Notes under the pieces: generated by a model
What the model was told of the DNA's origin: nothing
The model's database searches: none
Seen by the model: only the letters and a program-made list of their open reading frames with translations
Assembly (NCBI RefSeq): GCF_907165205.1
Contig: NC_058196.1
Location: 2,956,501-3,020,500 of the forward strand
DNA: 64,000 nt
DNA from: Coccinella septempunctata
Taxonomy: Eukaryota; Arthropoda; Insecta; Coleoptera; Coccinellidae
Reading direction: 5' to 3'
In this document: positions 19,798-30,798 of the stretch, piece after piece
Position numbering within the stretch: the stretch's first letter is position 1
How the letters are laid out: each line of letters starts with the position of its first letter
Made by a program: the position numbers and the translations under genes

Positions 19798-22320
19798 CCT
19801 AAGGTACCAGGTAGTACAGCGAGCGTTCACTGGTTTATCCCTACAATTTCTAATAGGTGTCTTATTCGTATTGTCGATGACATCTATCCAAGCTCTTTTT
19901 ACTGAATGAGGCACTTTTTTGCATTATAATTATTTTGTTCATGTGTCTGAGAATCCTATCTTTTTTTTCTATAACAGTGGAAATCGACCGTGAAAATCAC
20001 GGGGCTCTATATCTCGCCCAGAGGAACCCATTTCTAGGGAACACTGTGAGGTTACTCACTCTTTCGAGTTTGCGACCCACTAAACCTTACCTGCTTTTTT
20101 GTTTCCGGGCATTTGCCTATAAACCATTTATCCCTTGATCGGTTAATTTCTTCTTGCACATTGTCGTGCTAGGGTTTTCATGTTCGTCCATTTCGGATAT
20201 CTCTTCTTAGTATAGTTTTAATAAGTTTCCGTACTCATCTCAATCTCTCCTCAATTGATCTCGCGGTCTCCTTTTGTAAATTCTCATTCTTCCTCCGGAT
20301 CGTAGTCCACTAGTCTCCGGAGTTCTTCGTTTGGATGTTCCTTCGGTGTTTCGAATAACTTTTCCGCTTCCTCTTCATAAATTCGGTGATGGTTTCCTGA
20401 ATTCTTTGTATATGGCTGTTTGCCGCGAATCCCCAAGCACCTGATCCATAAGTCAGTTGCGGTCTAGCAACGGCTTTGATTATTTTCAATTTTGTCTGAT
20501 TTGACATGTAGCTCTTTCTACCTATCAGCGGGTAGAGCATATTCATCGCTGCCTTGGTTTTGTCAACAGCTTGTTTGATATGGCTTCTCCAAGTTAGACC
20601 TTTGTCTAGGGTGATACCTAAATATTTCGCTTCGTTTTTCCATTCGATTTTTTCTCCATCTACCTCTAGATTTGTTGTAGTTCTTAGTCTCCTCTTTTGC
20701 AGTAATATCGCTTGGCTCATTTGTTCGTTGAGCTTATTTTCCATTTAATACTCTAGTCATTCATTTCATCTATAGCTTCTTGTAATATTCCTTCTATGAT
20801 TTCTGGCTTGCGATGTCGCATTGCGATTCCCGTGTCGTCGGCGTATAGTGTCAGCATAGTCCTTGGAGATTTTGTTATATCGTGAATATATATGTTATAC
20901 AGTAAAAGACCAAGAACTGACCCTTGAGGCACCCCTGCTTCCATATATCTGGTTGTGGAGTTTTCTCCTTCCACTTTCACGTAGAATCTTCTGTTTCTCA
21001 AATAATTCCTAATCAACTTGCACAGATTGATTGAATATCCAGCATATCTCATTTTGTAAATCAATCCTTCGTGCCATACTCTGTCGAATGCTCTGGCGAC
21101 ATCTAGTAGTACAAGACCAGTTGCTTGTTTACATATTTTGGAATCCTTCTGTTATGTATTCTGTGAGTCTCAGTAATTGCTGTTCTGTTGAGTGATCTCT
21201 CCTGAATCCGAATTGCTTTGCTGGAATGGGATTTAGATTTTCAGTTTCTTCTTTTAGCCTCCTAGCAATGACTCTATCTACTACTTTTCCTAGGGTGGAC
21301 AATAAACTTATCAGCCTGTAATTTTTGGGGAATTTTTTATCTTTGCCTGGTTTGTTGAACAATATGATTTCTGCAGTTTTCCACTTTTTCGGATAGTGTT
21401 CAGTCCTCATTATACCGTTTGCAATATTTGTGGGAGCAGCTGTACCTTTTCTAGGTTATTTCTTCAAAATAACATTCGTTATTTTATCACTTCCGGGAGC
21501 TTTTCTATTTTTCAAGCTTCTGATTATCTCTTTTATTTCAAATGGAGAAGTTGTTTTTTCTATTTTGTCGTCTACTGGTGGTTCGTCCATTTCTTCTTCG
21601 TTGTTCTCTACTAGTTCTTCCAGATCGTCATTATCGTCATCAGGTCTGTAATTTATTCTCGATTCTCTCTCGATCGAGTCCGCCAGTGCTTCTGCTTTAT
21701 CGATATTCGTATATGCCATTCCTCTTTCTCCGTGGAGAGGTCGTATTTTAGTCTTTTCTCTTCGCAGAGATTTTTGCATTTTCCATGCAGAATGATCGAT
21801 AGTATTTAGGTATTGAACTCTTTTCTTCCATCTATTTTTTATCATGTCCTTCAGGGCATTTTTTAGAACTTGGCTGTGTCGGTTTAGATTTCTCTTATTT
21901 ATATCTGTTTTGTTGTGACTGTTTGTTTTTCTTAGTCTCCGATTTTCCCTGATGAGATCTTTGATTTCTCTGGGTGTATCACCGTGTGGATGTATCGGTG
22001 CTTTTTTTGTAGGCATCTAGTATATTCTTTTCTAGTTTATCAACTGCTCTTTCTAGGTCTTCCGGTGTAATGATTGTTGGTATTTCTGTTACCTCCGATT
22101 GTATCAGATGGCTATATTTAGTCCCATCGGTGTATTCTCTTGTTTGCATTAGTTCTCTTCATGGCCCTTCTCCTATTGTTAATTCGATGGGGTTGTGGTT
22201 AGAGGTTCCGTCCCACATGGTCTCTATCGAGAATTCTCCAGTGATATTTTTCATAATTGCGATATCAATTATATCTGGTAATCCATTTCCGAATGCTAGG
22301 TACGTTGGTTCTTCAGGTCC
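19798..22320 (-). mobile_element. Jockey-like LINE, left copy (5' truncated)
   Basis: A minus-strand non-LTR element. The 5' truncation lies in the apurinic endonuclease domain at 22320, next to an (AAT)n run, and the 3' untranslated end reaches 19798 ('ggtaccttagg'). The 3' end is recognisable because the same sequence ends the right copy (about 33600) and a third fragment (45236-45420). The inner breakpoint of the inverted duplication lies at about 21306 within this LINE, so only its 3' 1.5 kb is duplicated. Confidence 0.85.
20310..22320 (-). pseudogene. Jockey-clade reverse transcriptase remnant (left)
   Basis: Read on the minus strand: end of endonuclease (22320-22140, 'LPDIIDIAIMKNITGEFSIE', 'SNHNPIELTI'), linker, then RT blocks 'SLKNRKAPGSDKITN' (21510), 'HYPKKWKTAEIILFNKPGKD' (21400), 'FGFRRDHSTEQQLL' (21200), 'GVPQGSVLGLLLYNIYIHD' (20930), 'LTLYADDTGIA' (20840) and 'KYLGITLDKGLTW' (20600), ending at 20310. 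Catalytic ADD is present. At least four frameshifts or stops interrupt it (near 22190, 21440, 21100 and 20750). Motif order and wording fit the Jockey clade. Confidence 0.88.
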
Positions 22321-22381
22321 AATAATAATAATAATAATAATATTAGAAATACCTTACACCGAACGTTCTCTGAACTCATCC

Positions 22382-23641
22382 ATGAATCAAATTATATTTC
22401 AGAAGTCTAACTCTTTCGAGATTGAAAAATTAAAATTGCATGAGGACACTCGCATAAGACTTATTGTCTCTATAAACACATCGGACGATTTCACGAAGTT
22501 CCTTAAAGAATATGTCATTCCAAATAAACAGTATGGTATATATTTCAAATCGAAAGAATTAGAGAATATATTCTTGACAATGACTCAAAATATATTCAAA
22601 GCAAATGCTTTTTGTTTCAAAATTTGCAATTTACTTTTAGAAGACATAGAAACGGAAGAAGAACAACAAGAAAAAATCAAAATGTTTCATGAAACCAAAA
22701 CGAAACATAGAGGTTTTCAGGAAAATTTAGAGAGCATTAAATGACGTTTTTATTGGCCGAAAATGGACAAAGATATTAGATCATATATTAACTCTCGCGA
22801 AATTTGTCAAAGCCAAACATACGAACGACAACCGAACAAACTGATTTTCAAAAACAACCCAATAGGAGAAAAACCATTTTCCCATTTATACATTGATACC
22901 ATTGTTATGAATAGAACTCCATGTTTGACTATAATAGATTCATTTTCGCGTCATGGTCAATGCTATATTTTAAACAGCAAAACGGCAACTGAAATTGCCA
23001 ACCAACTCACTAGTTACTTTTCCAATCACGGTATTCCAGAATGATAACTTTCGATAACGGAACGGAGTTTAAAAACCGACTCATACAAGATCTAGCAGAA
23101 ACCCATAAAATATCTTTCCACTATATTACGAATTACAACCCTACCTCTAACGCCATAGTTGAACGATTTCATTCCACTCTGATTGAACAAATTAGAGTAT
23201 TAGACGAAAAAATATCTTGTTGACAGAAAAAATGAATAGAGCACTGTTGAGTTACAATAATTCAATACACTCTTCGACGTGTTACACACCTTTGCAAATC
23301 ATTAAATCTGACTTAAATTATAGCACACCTGTGGAGAAATCAACCCATGAAAATATTTCGGAATACATCCATCAATATCGAGAAAACATTAAAGAAATTG
23401 CAGATCATTTGAAATCACGTAAGGAAGAACAAAAATCGAAAATAGATAAAATTAATCGGAACAGACAACAGGAAAAAGTCGTAGATGAGTCAAAGCCATC
23501 TTATTTAGCCATACCGAAAAAGGCAAAACTAGATCCAAAATTTAAGAAAATTAATGTAAGAATTCTACAGGATATTCGTTTCAAGAATCCTGATTCTCAA
23601 AAAATTTACCACAAAAACAAAATCAAGCAGAGAAAGTACTA
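22382..23641 (+). pseudogene. Errantivirus integrase remnant
   Basis: Frame pieces 22382-22744, 22763-23044, 23041-23223 and 23217-23642 form one integrase: an N-terminal zinc-binding region (His pair near 'KTKHRG', a Cys near 'REIC'), the catalytic core with Asp in 'LYIDTIV' (22890), Asp in 'TFDNGTEF' (23050) and Glu in 'NAIVERFHSTL' (23165), then a lysine-rich C-terminal tail. The DDE triad is visible, but three stops or frame changes and a lost second zinc-knuckle Cys show it is dead. It joins viral cDNA to host DNA in active relatives. Confidence 0.85.
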
Positions 23642-23642
23642 A

Positions 23643-25145
23643 TTGTGCATTTTTCTCCTCACTCTTTTATTCTTCACAACTTCTCAATCGTTAAAATTCG
23701 AAGAAATCAAACATAATGTTATCCCATTTTTTGTAGACAAAACTTATATCAGCGAGTCGAAACACATTCTAATGTATCACTATAATTTGAGTGATATAAG
23801 CAAAATATTACAGGATCATTTTGTCTTAGTGGATCAGTTGGATTCAGTCAGTTCTAACATGATGATTTCAAACTATGTTGAATCGATCAAAAACCAGTTG
23901 AAGCAAAATGAAATTCTACTCAAAAACTTATATTCTTCTCGACACAAACGAGGTTTGGTAAATGTTGGTGGACATATAGCTATAATTTTATTCGGTACAC
24001 TTGACAGTAATAATGAATCCTTATATTTGGATTATTTTCACTCTTTTGAAAATAAAATTCAGTCATTGAAAACGGAACAGAATGAAGTTATAAGTGTTGT
24101 GAGATCTATGACAGCAGAATATTCCAATATTACGAATAAAATCATACAAAACTATAAATAATCATTATCGATTAGTTCAGAATGATATTAATCGACTCAT
24201 CCTCACACAATTTGAAGAGTTAACTATAAATAGAATTCTGACTGAAGTTAACACAGCCATCAGCTTTGCGAGACTTCATGACTTCATCTTCTGCACGAAA
24301 GTATTTTGCCCTTAGATTTATTTTATGAGTTTGTTAATTCAACCGATTTCATGAATCATCTTTACTATTTAAAAGATTTCTATTCCGTTGGCTATACTTC
24401 GGTACAATTTAGAAATAATGATGTGATCTTTATAATTGAAGTACCATTAACCTCTCCAAATCCTTTGGATACCTATCATCTCCAATATGTCCCATACCGA
24501 AATGTTACCCTCAGCGAACAGCCTAAATACTTATTGGCCAAGGAAGAACAGCTTTTATGGTACATCGACGAAGAATGCCCGAAAGTAGAGGATTGGTGGA
24601 TATGTCCACAGAACTTGTTACGACCAGTGCTCAGTTGCATGAAAAACTTAATCGATCAGAAGACAGAAAATTGCAAAAGACATCGTGTACAGTGCAGTGA
24701 CGATTTATTGAAATTATCAGCGACAAAGTTTCTATCGACCGGTAATGTGTAAATCGGCGAAGTGTGTAAAGACCATACGGAATTCTACAAACTTAGTGGA
24801 GTTTATTTGATAGAAACCCTATGTAACATTACGAACAATTTTAAGTACTTTCATAGTGAAAAACTCTCAACCATTTTCCATAACGTACCTCTGCCTAGTA
24901 TGAAGAGAGAATTAATTGAAAATCTGACTGTATCAGATTTGATATTCGATAACTCAACAATGCAAGAAACGATTTTCAATTGTAAAATCCACCCTAACCA
25001 TGTATCATCCATTTATTTTATTTCCAACTTAATTATTGTCATAATAATAACATATTTTCTGTATAGAATTTTTATTGATAAATTAACAAATATTGTAAAA
25101 ACGCATAAAAATAATTCAGCCATTGATGCTGAAGTTATTTCTTAA
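23643..25145 (+). pseudogene. Errantivirus envelope (baculovirus F-like) remnant
   Basis: Three frame blocks (23643-24161, 24165-24752 and 24762-25145) give an envelope fusion protein of the F-like type used by insect errantiviruses. There is a hydrophobic leader at the start, a basic furin-type site about 100 residues in followed by a hydrophobic segment, coiled-coil stretches, Cys-rich ectodomain blocks and a C-terminal membrane anchor (about 25010-25070) with a short tail. It has no ATG at the expected start, a stop near 24160 and a stop near 24750. It is an old, inactive copy and I infer no function. Confidence 0.8.
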
Positions 25146-25405
25146 AAAAAGGGGGACGTGTTATGGTAAATAGGCGACATAGGCGTAAGCATTCCTTAGA
25201 GTAATGTAAACAACCTCGAGTAGAGTTCGAGTAATATTCGTATAGCTTTTAGTCAGCAGTTTTCGCTTTCCTCTGGTAGAAATGTAGTTTTGTGATTCAT
25301 TATTATTCAGACCTGCTTGAAATAAACTTGCTTCGAGAAATAAAGTTGTTTTTTTAAAAAAGTGAACTTAGTGCGTAAAAATATAATTATATTTACAATT
25401 CAATT
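25144..25405 (+). repeat. Polypurine tract and 3' LTR of errantivirus fragment 1
   Basis: A purine run (A7G5) ends just before TGTTATGG at 25159, the likely LTR start. AATAAA signals occur near 25320 and 25339. The LTR end is not certain; a terminal 'ACA' near 25400 is possible. No 5' LTR partner is in the window. Confidence 0.5.
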
Positions 25406-25430
25406 CACAATTCACGAAGATCTCAATTTG

Positions 25431-25886
25431 TCAGTTTATTTTTTTCCGCTTCTTCTTTCCTTCTCTTCTGCGATTTTGGCTATTATAAGTACAAGCAGCA
25501 AGGGGAGAAGTAGTAGATATACAATTGTGATGCCTGAATTCAACTTTCTTCTTCCTTTCTTCACACAATTCTGCCGATTCGGTATGCGCTTTTTCTGCAT
25601 CCCCTTGCACAGCCTCTTCCAAAATATTCTTCATCTGTAATGCCTTCTCCGGTTCGTCTTTAAGAAGGCCTGGAGACTTCTTCTTCGTGGCTGAACTCTT
25701 CGGTGGGCTTGATAAATTCTTCAGCTCTTTCAGCAGACTCGCCTTATTTTCAATAAAGTTTCCGACAACCACTACATTTCGCAAATTTCCAGCATTTAAA
25801 GTTTCCAAAGTGGCAATGGCCACCTTTTTTAAATCATTGGAAATTTTCGGCTTGATGATCCCATTCTTCTTCGAAATTTTGGTCGT
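25431..25886 (-). CDS. Orphan lysine-rich exon, unknown protein
   Basis: A minus-strand open block of about 152 codons, entered through a good acceptor (TTTTGTTTCAG just upstream at 25897-25887) and ending at a stop at 25431. The protein is rich in Lys, Glu and Ser, starts 'TTKISKKNGIIKPKISND' and ends with an arginine/lysine cluster that could act as a nuclear localisation signal. It is GC-richer than the neighbours and has codon-like structure, so it looks like a host exon. I do not recognise it. The upstream exon is missing: the next 140 bp hold nothing, then the dispersed repeat begins. It lies between an errantivirus LTR and that repeat, so it is probably a stranded gene fragment. Confidence 0.4.
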   Translation of the reverse strand, partial: TTKISKKNGIIKPKISNDLKKVAIATLETLNAGNLRNVVVVGNFIENKASLLKELKNLSSPPKSSATKKKSPGLLKDEPEKALQMKNILEEAVQGDAEKAHTESAELCEERKKKVEFRHHNCISTTSPLAACTYNSQNRRREGKKKRKKIN

Positions 25887-26030
25887 CTGAAACAAAAATA
25901 TAAATTATAACACAACTATGAACAAAAAATTGATTTTAAAAGATCAATTCGAAACGACCCATTACAAATTCCAACATCCAAATATTAACTATCTGCAGTA
26001 CCATATTATTCCCGAAATATTTCAAACCCG

Positions 26031-26866
26031 AGTGCAAGGCTCTCTCGGGTCGAAAAATACTTCATTCGAATTTTAGTTTGAAATTTTTAAAACTTGTATA
26101 AAAAACTCACCAATATCTATGAATGCGAATTCGGATTTGAATAATCCCGAATGTTTATATTTTCACATCAATTACACTTTATTCGAAAAACTCATTTTAC
26201 GTATTATATGTATCAACCTACATTTAAACCATACAAATATTACTGATAGATTTTTGAATAGGAGAAGTAAGTCAGTCAACATCTATAGTATTCGTTTTAA
26301 ATTCGTTTCATTCATCTGGGTATTCATGTTGATTATGTCTGAATTTGTTGAACAAAAAGTACCTAACCACCTTAAGGGATGCATCATTCCCTTAATGGTG
26401 CTGATAACGCATTTGAATAACTTCCAATATTCACTAATACGTTTATTACTTCAGTAGGTACTCTGCTGATAAGAAGGAACAATATTTGGTCCTTTGAGAA
26501 GCTAATCCCTAATCGGAATCATAAATCCAAATAATGAAAAACTTTCTGTCAGTTCAAAAGGAATTCCTAAATATCGTTACTGCATCCTTCAACGTATTTA
26601 CATCTAGAAACATTTTGAATAGTTTCCATGAATTTTCATTTTAAGTTCTTATTATACAGAGCCATTATTCAGTTATGAATAACGTATCCAAGAGTCTATT
26701 TTTAAAAAGAACTTATTTCTTTTTATGGTTGCCAATGATAATTAAAGGACAACTCGATAGAAAGGATATTGTTTTTATTTGTACAAAGAACAAGCAGGTG
26801 AATCTATCTAACGCTAGACATCAACTGACTACTATTCAAATTATGAAAAACGGAAAGAGCCACAAT
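26031..26866 (+). repeat. Dispersed repeat of unknown class, copy 2
   Basis: Closely matches 277-1100 (copy 1) on the same strand. Its right end is cut at about 26866 where an errantivirus LTR fragment begins. Its left end starts inside 'gtgcaaggctct', next to 'cccgag', which can pair with 'ctcggg' 17 bp further on. No coding capacity. Confidence 0.75.
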
Positions 26867-26957
26867 CGGTGGTCACGCCTTGTGTCGTCTTCCGGGAATC
26901 CTGGGTTTCGGGTTCCGATGCGATTCCGTGCTTCTTATGGGAAAAAGTCTCGTAACA
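26866..26957 (-). repeat. Truncated 3' LTR of errantivirus fragment 2
   Basis: On the minus strand a polypurine tract (26970-26958) is followed by TGTTACGAG at 26957. The start is similar in form to the LTR of fragment 1 (TGTTATGG). Only about 90 bp remain before the sequence passes into the dispersed repeat. Confidence 0.55.
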
Positions 26958-26966
26958 CTTCCCCCC

Positions 26967-28236
26967 TTAGACTGGAACGTCCTCGTTATCAGTACCAAGG
27001 CCTTGAACGTTGCTCATCTCTAGGTGGATGATTTTCCTGAGACTGAACAGGAGCTCTTGAATTCTCGTTTTGTTTAACAAAATAGCAATTATTTCTAGAA
27101 CCATGAGACAAAGTAATATTCCACTTAGGGCATAATGTGTCATGTGAATGACCGGATGTAGATACATGGGGTCATCTCGGAGTTTCTCAGCTTCTTGAAT
27201 AATGGAGGTTGGCTCTCTCAAATGTTTCAAATGGAATTCCATTTTGTGGTTGAATTTCAATGTAATTTTTGAAATGTTTCTGAATGTGATATTGTAAATT
27301 GGTACTGTGTTGTCAAATATAGAATTTTCAATTATGATTTTGCAGTCGGAACTGAGCAAATTGGCTCCTTGAATGGATTTCTTCATTATGATTCCCTGAC
27401 AATCTTCTATTACTTCTTGGGTTTTCTTGAAGATGGTCAACAATCGTTTGTTTTTAAGTACGTGGGTAATCATGAAGTTGTTTGTTGACAAAGAAGTCTG
27501 GCAAAGTTGAGGCTTTGTCAGGGTACAGGCTTTTTTTGTTGGCGCTTGAAGACAGAGTACTAAGGAGTTGATTATTGATCGGCAGGCTTCGTCGGTCCAA
27601 TATTCCTCATTTTTGACCTTAATCAAATACTTCTTTGGTGGTATTATCGCAATATCTTGATGATTGTGTACTGGGTACACTTGGGAGTAATTTGCAATGA
27701 ATTGCTTAAGAATAGGGATTTTTAATAGGAATGTTACAGATTTATCTGTTCCTATGACAGATATCTTTGAAAATTCTAATAATTTGTAATGATGAGCATT
27801 ATAAATTGTTGAAAGCTCTTGTGGTTTATAAATTTTCTCAAGATATTGTTCAATAGAAGGGAGTTCTTCAACTTTGAAAAGTTCTAGGTTCGGTATTACA
27901 AATATTGCAAAACTTATTGTTCTTTCTATCATAAGTAGATAGTTGAGTAATACTCTCGATTGAAATATAAGATTTCGTTTCCTAACCGTGAATTCTTCAT
28001 TAGATTTTATTTTGTCAAATAATGACTGAGTCTTCAAAATATTTTCATTTAACAATGCCACATTTTCGGAATATCTTTCAGACAAGTGATTGGCAAATCA
28101 TGTTAATTTATCAACTCTTTCAATTTCATTATTTGCATTTTGATGAAATCTTTCTAAATTTTCATTTATGGTATTCAAATCATCATCGTCTAAATTTCCA
28201 GTGATAAATTTTATACCTTTTCCAATGAAATTCACT
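26967..28236 (-). pseudogene. Errantivirus envelope remnant 2 (F-like)
   Basis: A minus-strand envelope fragment. The long block 28085-26967 (about 370 codons) covers the ectodomain with Cys-rich segments, a membrane anchor near 27115-27060 and a cytoplasmic tail. Upstream, one stop codon near 28090 separates it from 'GNLDDDDLNTINENLE', and the frame can be followed to about 28236, just downstream of where a cleavage site would be expected. The N-terminal subunit is missing. It differs in sequence from envelope remnant 1, so two errantivirus lineages are present. Inactive. Confidence 0.8.
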
Positions 28237-30478
28237 TACAGTATATTTTCTAATTAAATTGCCAAAGTCACCTAGAGATTTACAAGAATCATCCTCACAA
28301 TTATAGGATTTGGAAATTGGAGTGCTCATATTATTTATTATGAACGTTTTGAGGGCTGCATCGAACTGAGAGCATGTAGGATTGGTATTGAAATAACCGT
28401 GTTGCCTTATCTGTCCAAAAAGATTTTCGATGGGATCTTGATTTAAACTCCTTAAATTTTGAAAAATCAGCCCTCTGAATTTTAATTTTTTCCAAAGTGC
28501 CATTACTGATTTTATACTAATTTGCCAACCTTCAACAAATTTGAAATTATTTTTAAGTTTCCCATTATCGAAAATTTTCCAATTCTTTAATTTAGGCAGT
28601 AGGTTGGACCAAAATTCTAAGTGAGGTGAGTTTTCAGACAGTGCACATCGAAATTTTTTTCCTTGAATATTATAAACCTGTGAACTATTCAGTGAAATAA
28701 ATGAATCATCCATTAGATGGCAAAATTCTGCAGTTCCTAATGCATCAACACTCAATTCTCCACATACATGAAGTAATTCTATCACTCCTGCCATCGTGGC
28801 ACTAAGTTGTCGGGCTACCACATTTACTTTCATTTTCATATAAGTGTCGTTGAAATTGAAATGGTTTTCATTTAATCTATGAATTAAACTATAAGTCCGC
28901 TTATCTCTATCTGTAAGGAAAGCTATTAATTATAGCATTTCTGGTGTTTTTTAAAAGATGGGGAACGTCATAAATTGTGAATATTGGTTTTTGATTAACT
29001 ATAAAATGATAAGAAGATGGCTTATCATCAGTGCAGTTCGGAACCAGTGAGTTGAGTGCACTTCTGTTTGTACTACCCTGATCACATACTGTAGCACAAA
29101 TTTCTATTCCCACTACCTGTAAGGCCCCAATTACCATCTCAATGAGTTTACTCAAATCTGAGGATTTAACAGTATCCTTGGTGAAAAAATAACCTACTGG
29201 TAATTTAAAATTTACCTTAATACCCCGTATCATAAAAACCAGCGCATGATTTGCTGGATTAGATGTTCGACCTAGTGAACCCAAATCTTCAAAGCCCGAG
29301 ATTCTCTGTTTGCGTCTTTCATTAGAAAAGCCTCTGCACAAAGATATCTCGTCGAATATTAGGACACAACATCGGTCCAGCGCATGCATTTTCTCAGTTT
29401 GAGCTTTCAAATGTTCCATGACTGGCCTTAAAATAAGACATTCAAAAGGGATATTTGAGAGAAGTGCCTGCAGAGTCCTAGGAGATGGTAATTGGAAAAA
29501 AGCTCTAAGGTATTTATAAAGCCTAGGACTCCTTTTAAAAATGGAAAGGCAAAAGTTTTATCATTTACAGACCATCTTCTACCTATACTTGGCTTATTGA
29601 AATTTATCAACTGACTATTAATGGAATTTTTCGTGACTTGATTTAAATTTTCTTCAATTAATTGAAATTTACCATCTGTATACAAAGTTTTCAGTTCTGA
29701 TAATTCGGTGTGTTTTTTATCAAATAATGCTTTCAATTTACAAAAATTAGATTGTACATTACGATGTACTTGATACATGATGTTTTCTGGAGGAGTAAGC
29801 TCTGATTTTTTGAGCCCGGCTTTTGTTAAAATTCCTGTTTCATTTTCTGTGAGAAATAAATACTTGTCTGTCACATCTACATAATTCGCATTGTTCTTGC
29901 AACAAGTTTTCATTGGGGATCATACGGGGTTATCTGAATTTTTTTTTGAAAGGGAACAAGGTTCTACAGTATTGTCTCCATCTGGATTACAAGGTGATTT
30001 CTCAAGACTAATTGAGGGGCTATCAGAAATAGGTGTTTTGCTGTTTTCAGGCTGAACAGAAATTTCAGATGAAGAGTCAAGACTAAATGGAGAAGAAGCT
30101 TCACAAAATGATAAATCGTTAAGTGTTTTTTGGGCATATGAATTCTCATTCTGTAGTTTAACATTCAACGATCGAGGAATGGCCTCACAGTTCAGACGGA
30201 CAGGGTCATTTGGGTTATTGAAATCAGAAACATCGAAATGATTTTCACATATTCGATGATTGGAACAATTTATTTCAGAAGATATGTTGCAAATCTGGAA
30301 AAAGATTTGCAACATATCTTCTGAAATAAAACCTGGCCTGATATTTTGGAAAGTGGTGAAATGTTTTATTTTTCAATTCAGCTGGCAAATTTTTGTAATA
30401 AGAACTATTGCAAGATGGATATTTGCATGAAAAGGAAATCCTATATCGAACAGAAGACATCACTGTAGTTCCAGACAT
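28237..30478 (-). pseudogene. P-element/THAP9-type transposase remnant
   Basis: Minus strand. 30478-30275 begins a THAP zinc finger (C-x4-C in 'SCKYPSC', 'FHHFPK'). After an inverted 28-bp duplication, 30315-29920 continues it ('ICENHFDVSDF', 'RLNCEAIPRSL'). A stop at 29920 and a frameshift near 29560 precede 'SPRLYKYLRAFFQLPSPRTL'. The catalytic RNase-H-like core follows: 'CCVLIFDEISL', 'GFEDLGSLG', 'ATVCDQGSTNRSALN', 'YDVPHLLKNTRN', and after a break near 28900 'DKRTYSLIHRLNENH' and 'QDPIENLFGQIRQHG'. Motif order matches P-superfamily transposases. Its 3' end fuses directly to envelope sequence at 28236. Terminal repeats were not found. Confidence 0.88.
30269..30330. repeat. 28-bp perfect inverted duplication inside the THAP domain
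   Basis: 30269-30296 is the exact reverse complement of 30303-30330, with a 6-nt loop (GGAAAA). The duplication breaks the zinc finger: the frame upstream ends in sequence that is the complement of the frame downstream. It looks like a snap-back (template-switch) mutation in the element's coding sequence. Confidence 0.8.
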
Positions 30479-30798
30479 TGTATGAATAAAATTAAATAAC
30501 CAGGAGCAAATAAGATTAAATATTTGAACTGGACTTCATGTAACTCACTTGACACCTCTACTGATCAAAGTTATTTCGTTGGAGACCTAAAATATGAAAA
30601 GTACAATATTAGTCCATATCCAGGAAAACAATATTATATTCTTTCAATACACTAAAGAACAGGCTTAAACTTGAAATGGAGTATTACTCACTCAACAAAC
30701 ACTTCCACTCATCCAACTCTATAATCTTTGTAGACCTAGAATAAAAATATTATATTTGAATAAGCAGAAAGCAACCAACTAAACTGTGAAACGACGAT
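30479..30798. other. Short gene-free stretch beside the inner breakpoint
   Basis: AT-rich and without a recognised element. Some of it may be the 5' non-coding part of the P-like element. The right arm of the inverted duplication starts at about 30799. Confidence 0.4.

Larger units (their letters stand above)
5000..21306. repeat. Left arm of giant inverted duplication
   Basis: This arm is the reverse complement of 30799-45185, interrupted by arm-specific insertions and deletions. Anchors: exon 1 of the N4BP2-like gene (5083-5210 with 44800-44950), intron sequence (5250-5740 with 42225-42500), a long-TIR element (10545-12375 with 40861-42205), exons 2-4 (12794-16861 with 36255-40427), intergenic DNA (16862-19490 with 33847-36254) and a Jockey-like LINE (19798-21306 with 30799-31888 plus 33181-33605). 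The arms differ by many substitutions and indels, so this is an old genomic event and not a collapsed assembly error. The outer edge is near 5000 and the inner edge lies inside the LINE. Confidence 0.9.
22341..25410 (+). mobile_element. Errantivirus-type LTR retroelement fragment 1 (pol end, env, 3' LTR)
   Basis: This plus-strand remnant keeps the end of pol (integrase), an envelope gene and the start of a 3' LTR. The 5' LTR, gag, protease and RT are absent. It abuts the truncated 5' end of the Jockey LINE. A polypurine tract (25144-25158) precedes the LTR. Gypsy-family elements with an env gene are classed as errantiviruses of insects. This one is a decayed genomic copy. Confidence 0.8.

Noticed and set aside
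19522..19914. A single gene of ~130 codons beginning next to GTGCCTCATTCAGTAAAAAG
   Set aside because: The first ~39 codons recur at 33484-33600 and partly at 45236-45335 as the 3' end of the Jockey-like LINE, and there is no ATG. Only 19797-19625 is kept as a host exon.
22070..22381. N-terminal extension of the integrase frame on the plus strand
   Set aside because: Before ~22340 the sequence is antisense to the Jockey endonuclease; the open frame only happens to run through the junction.
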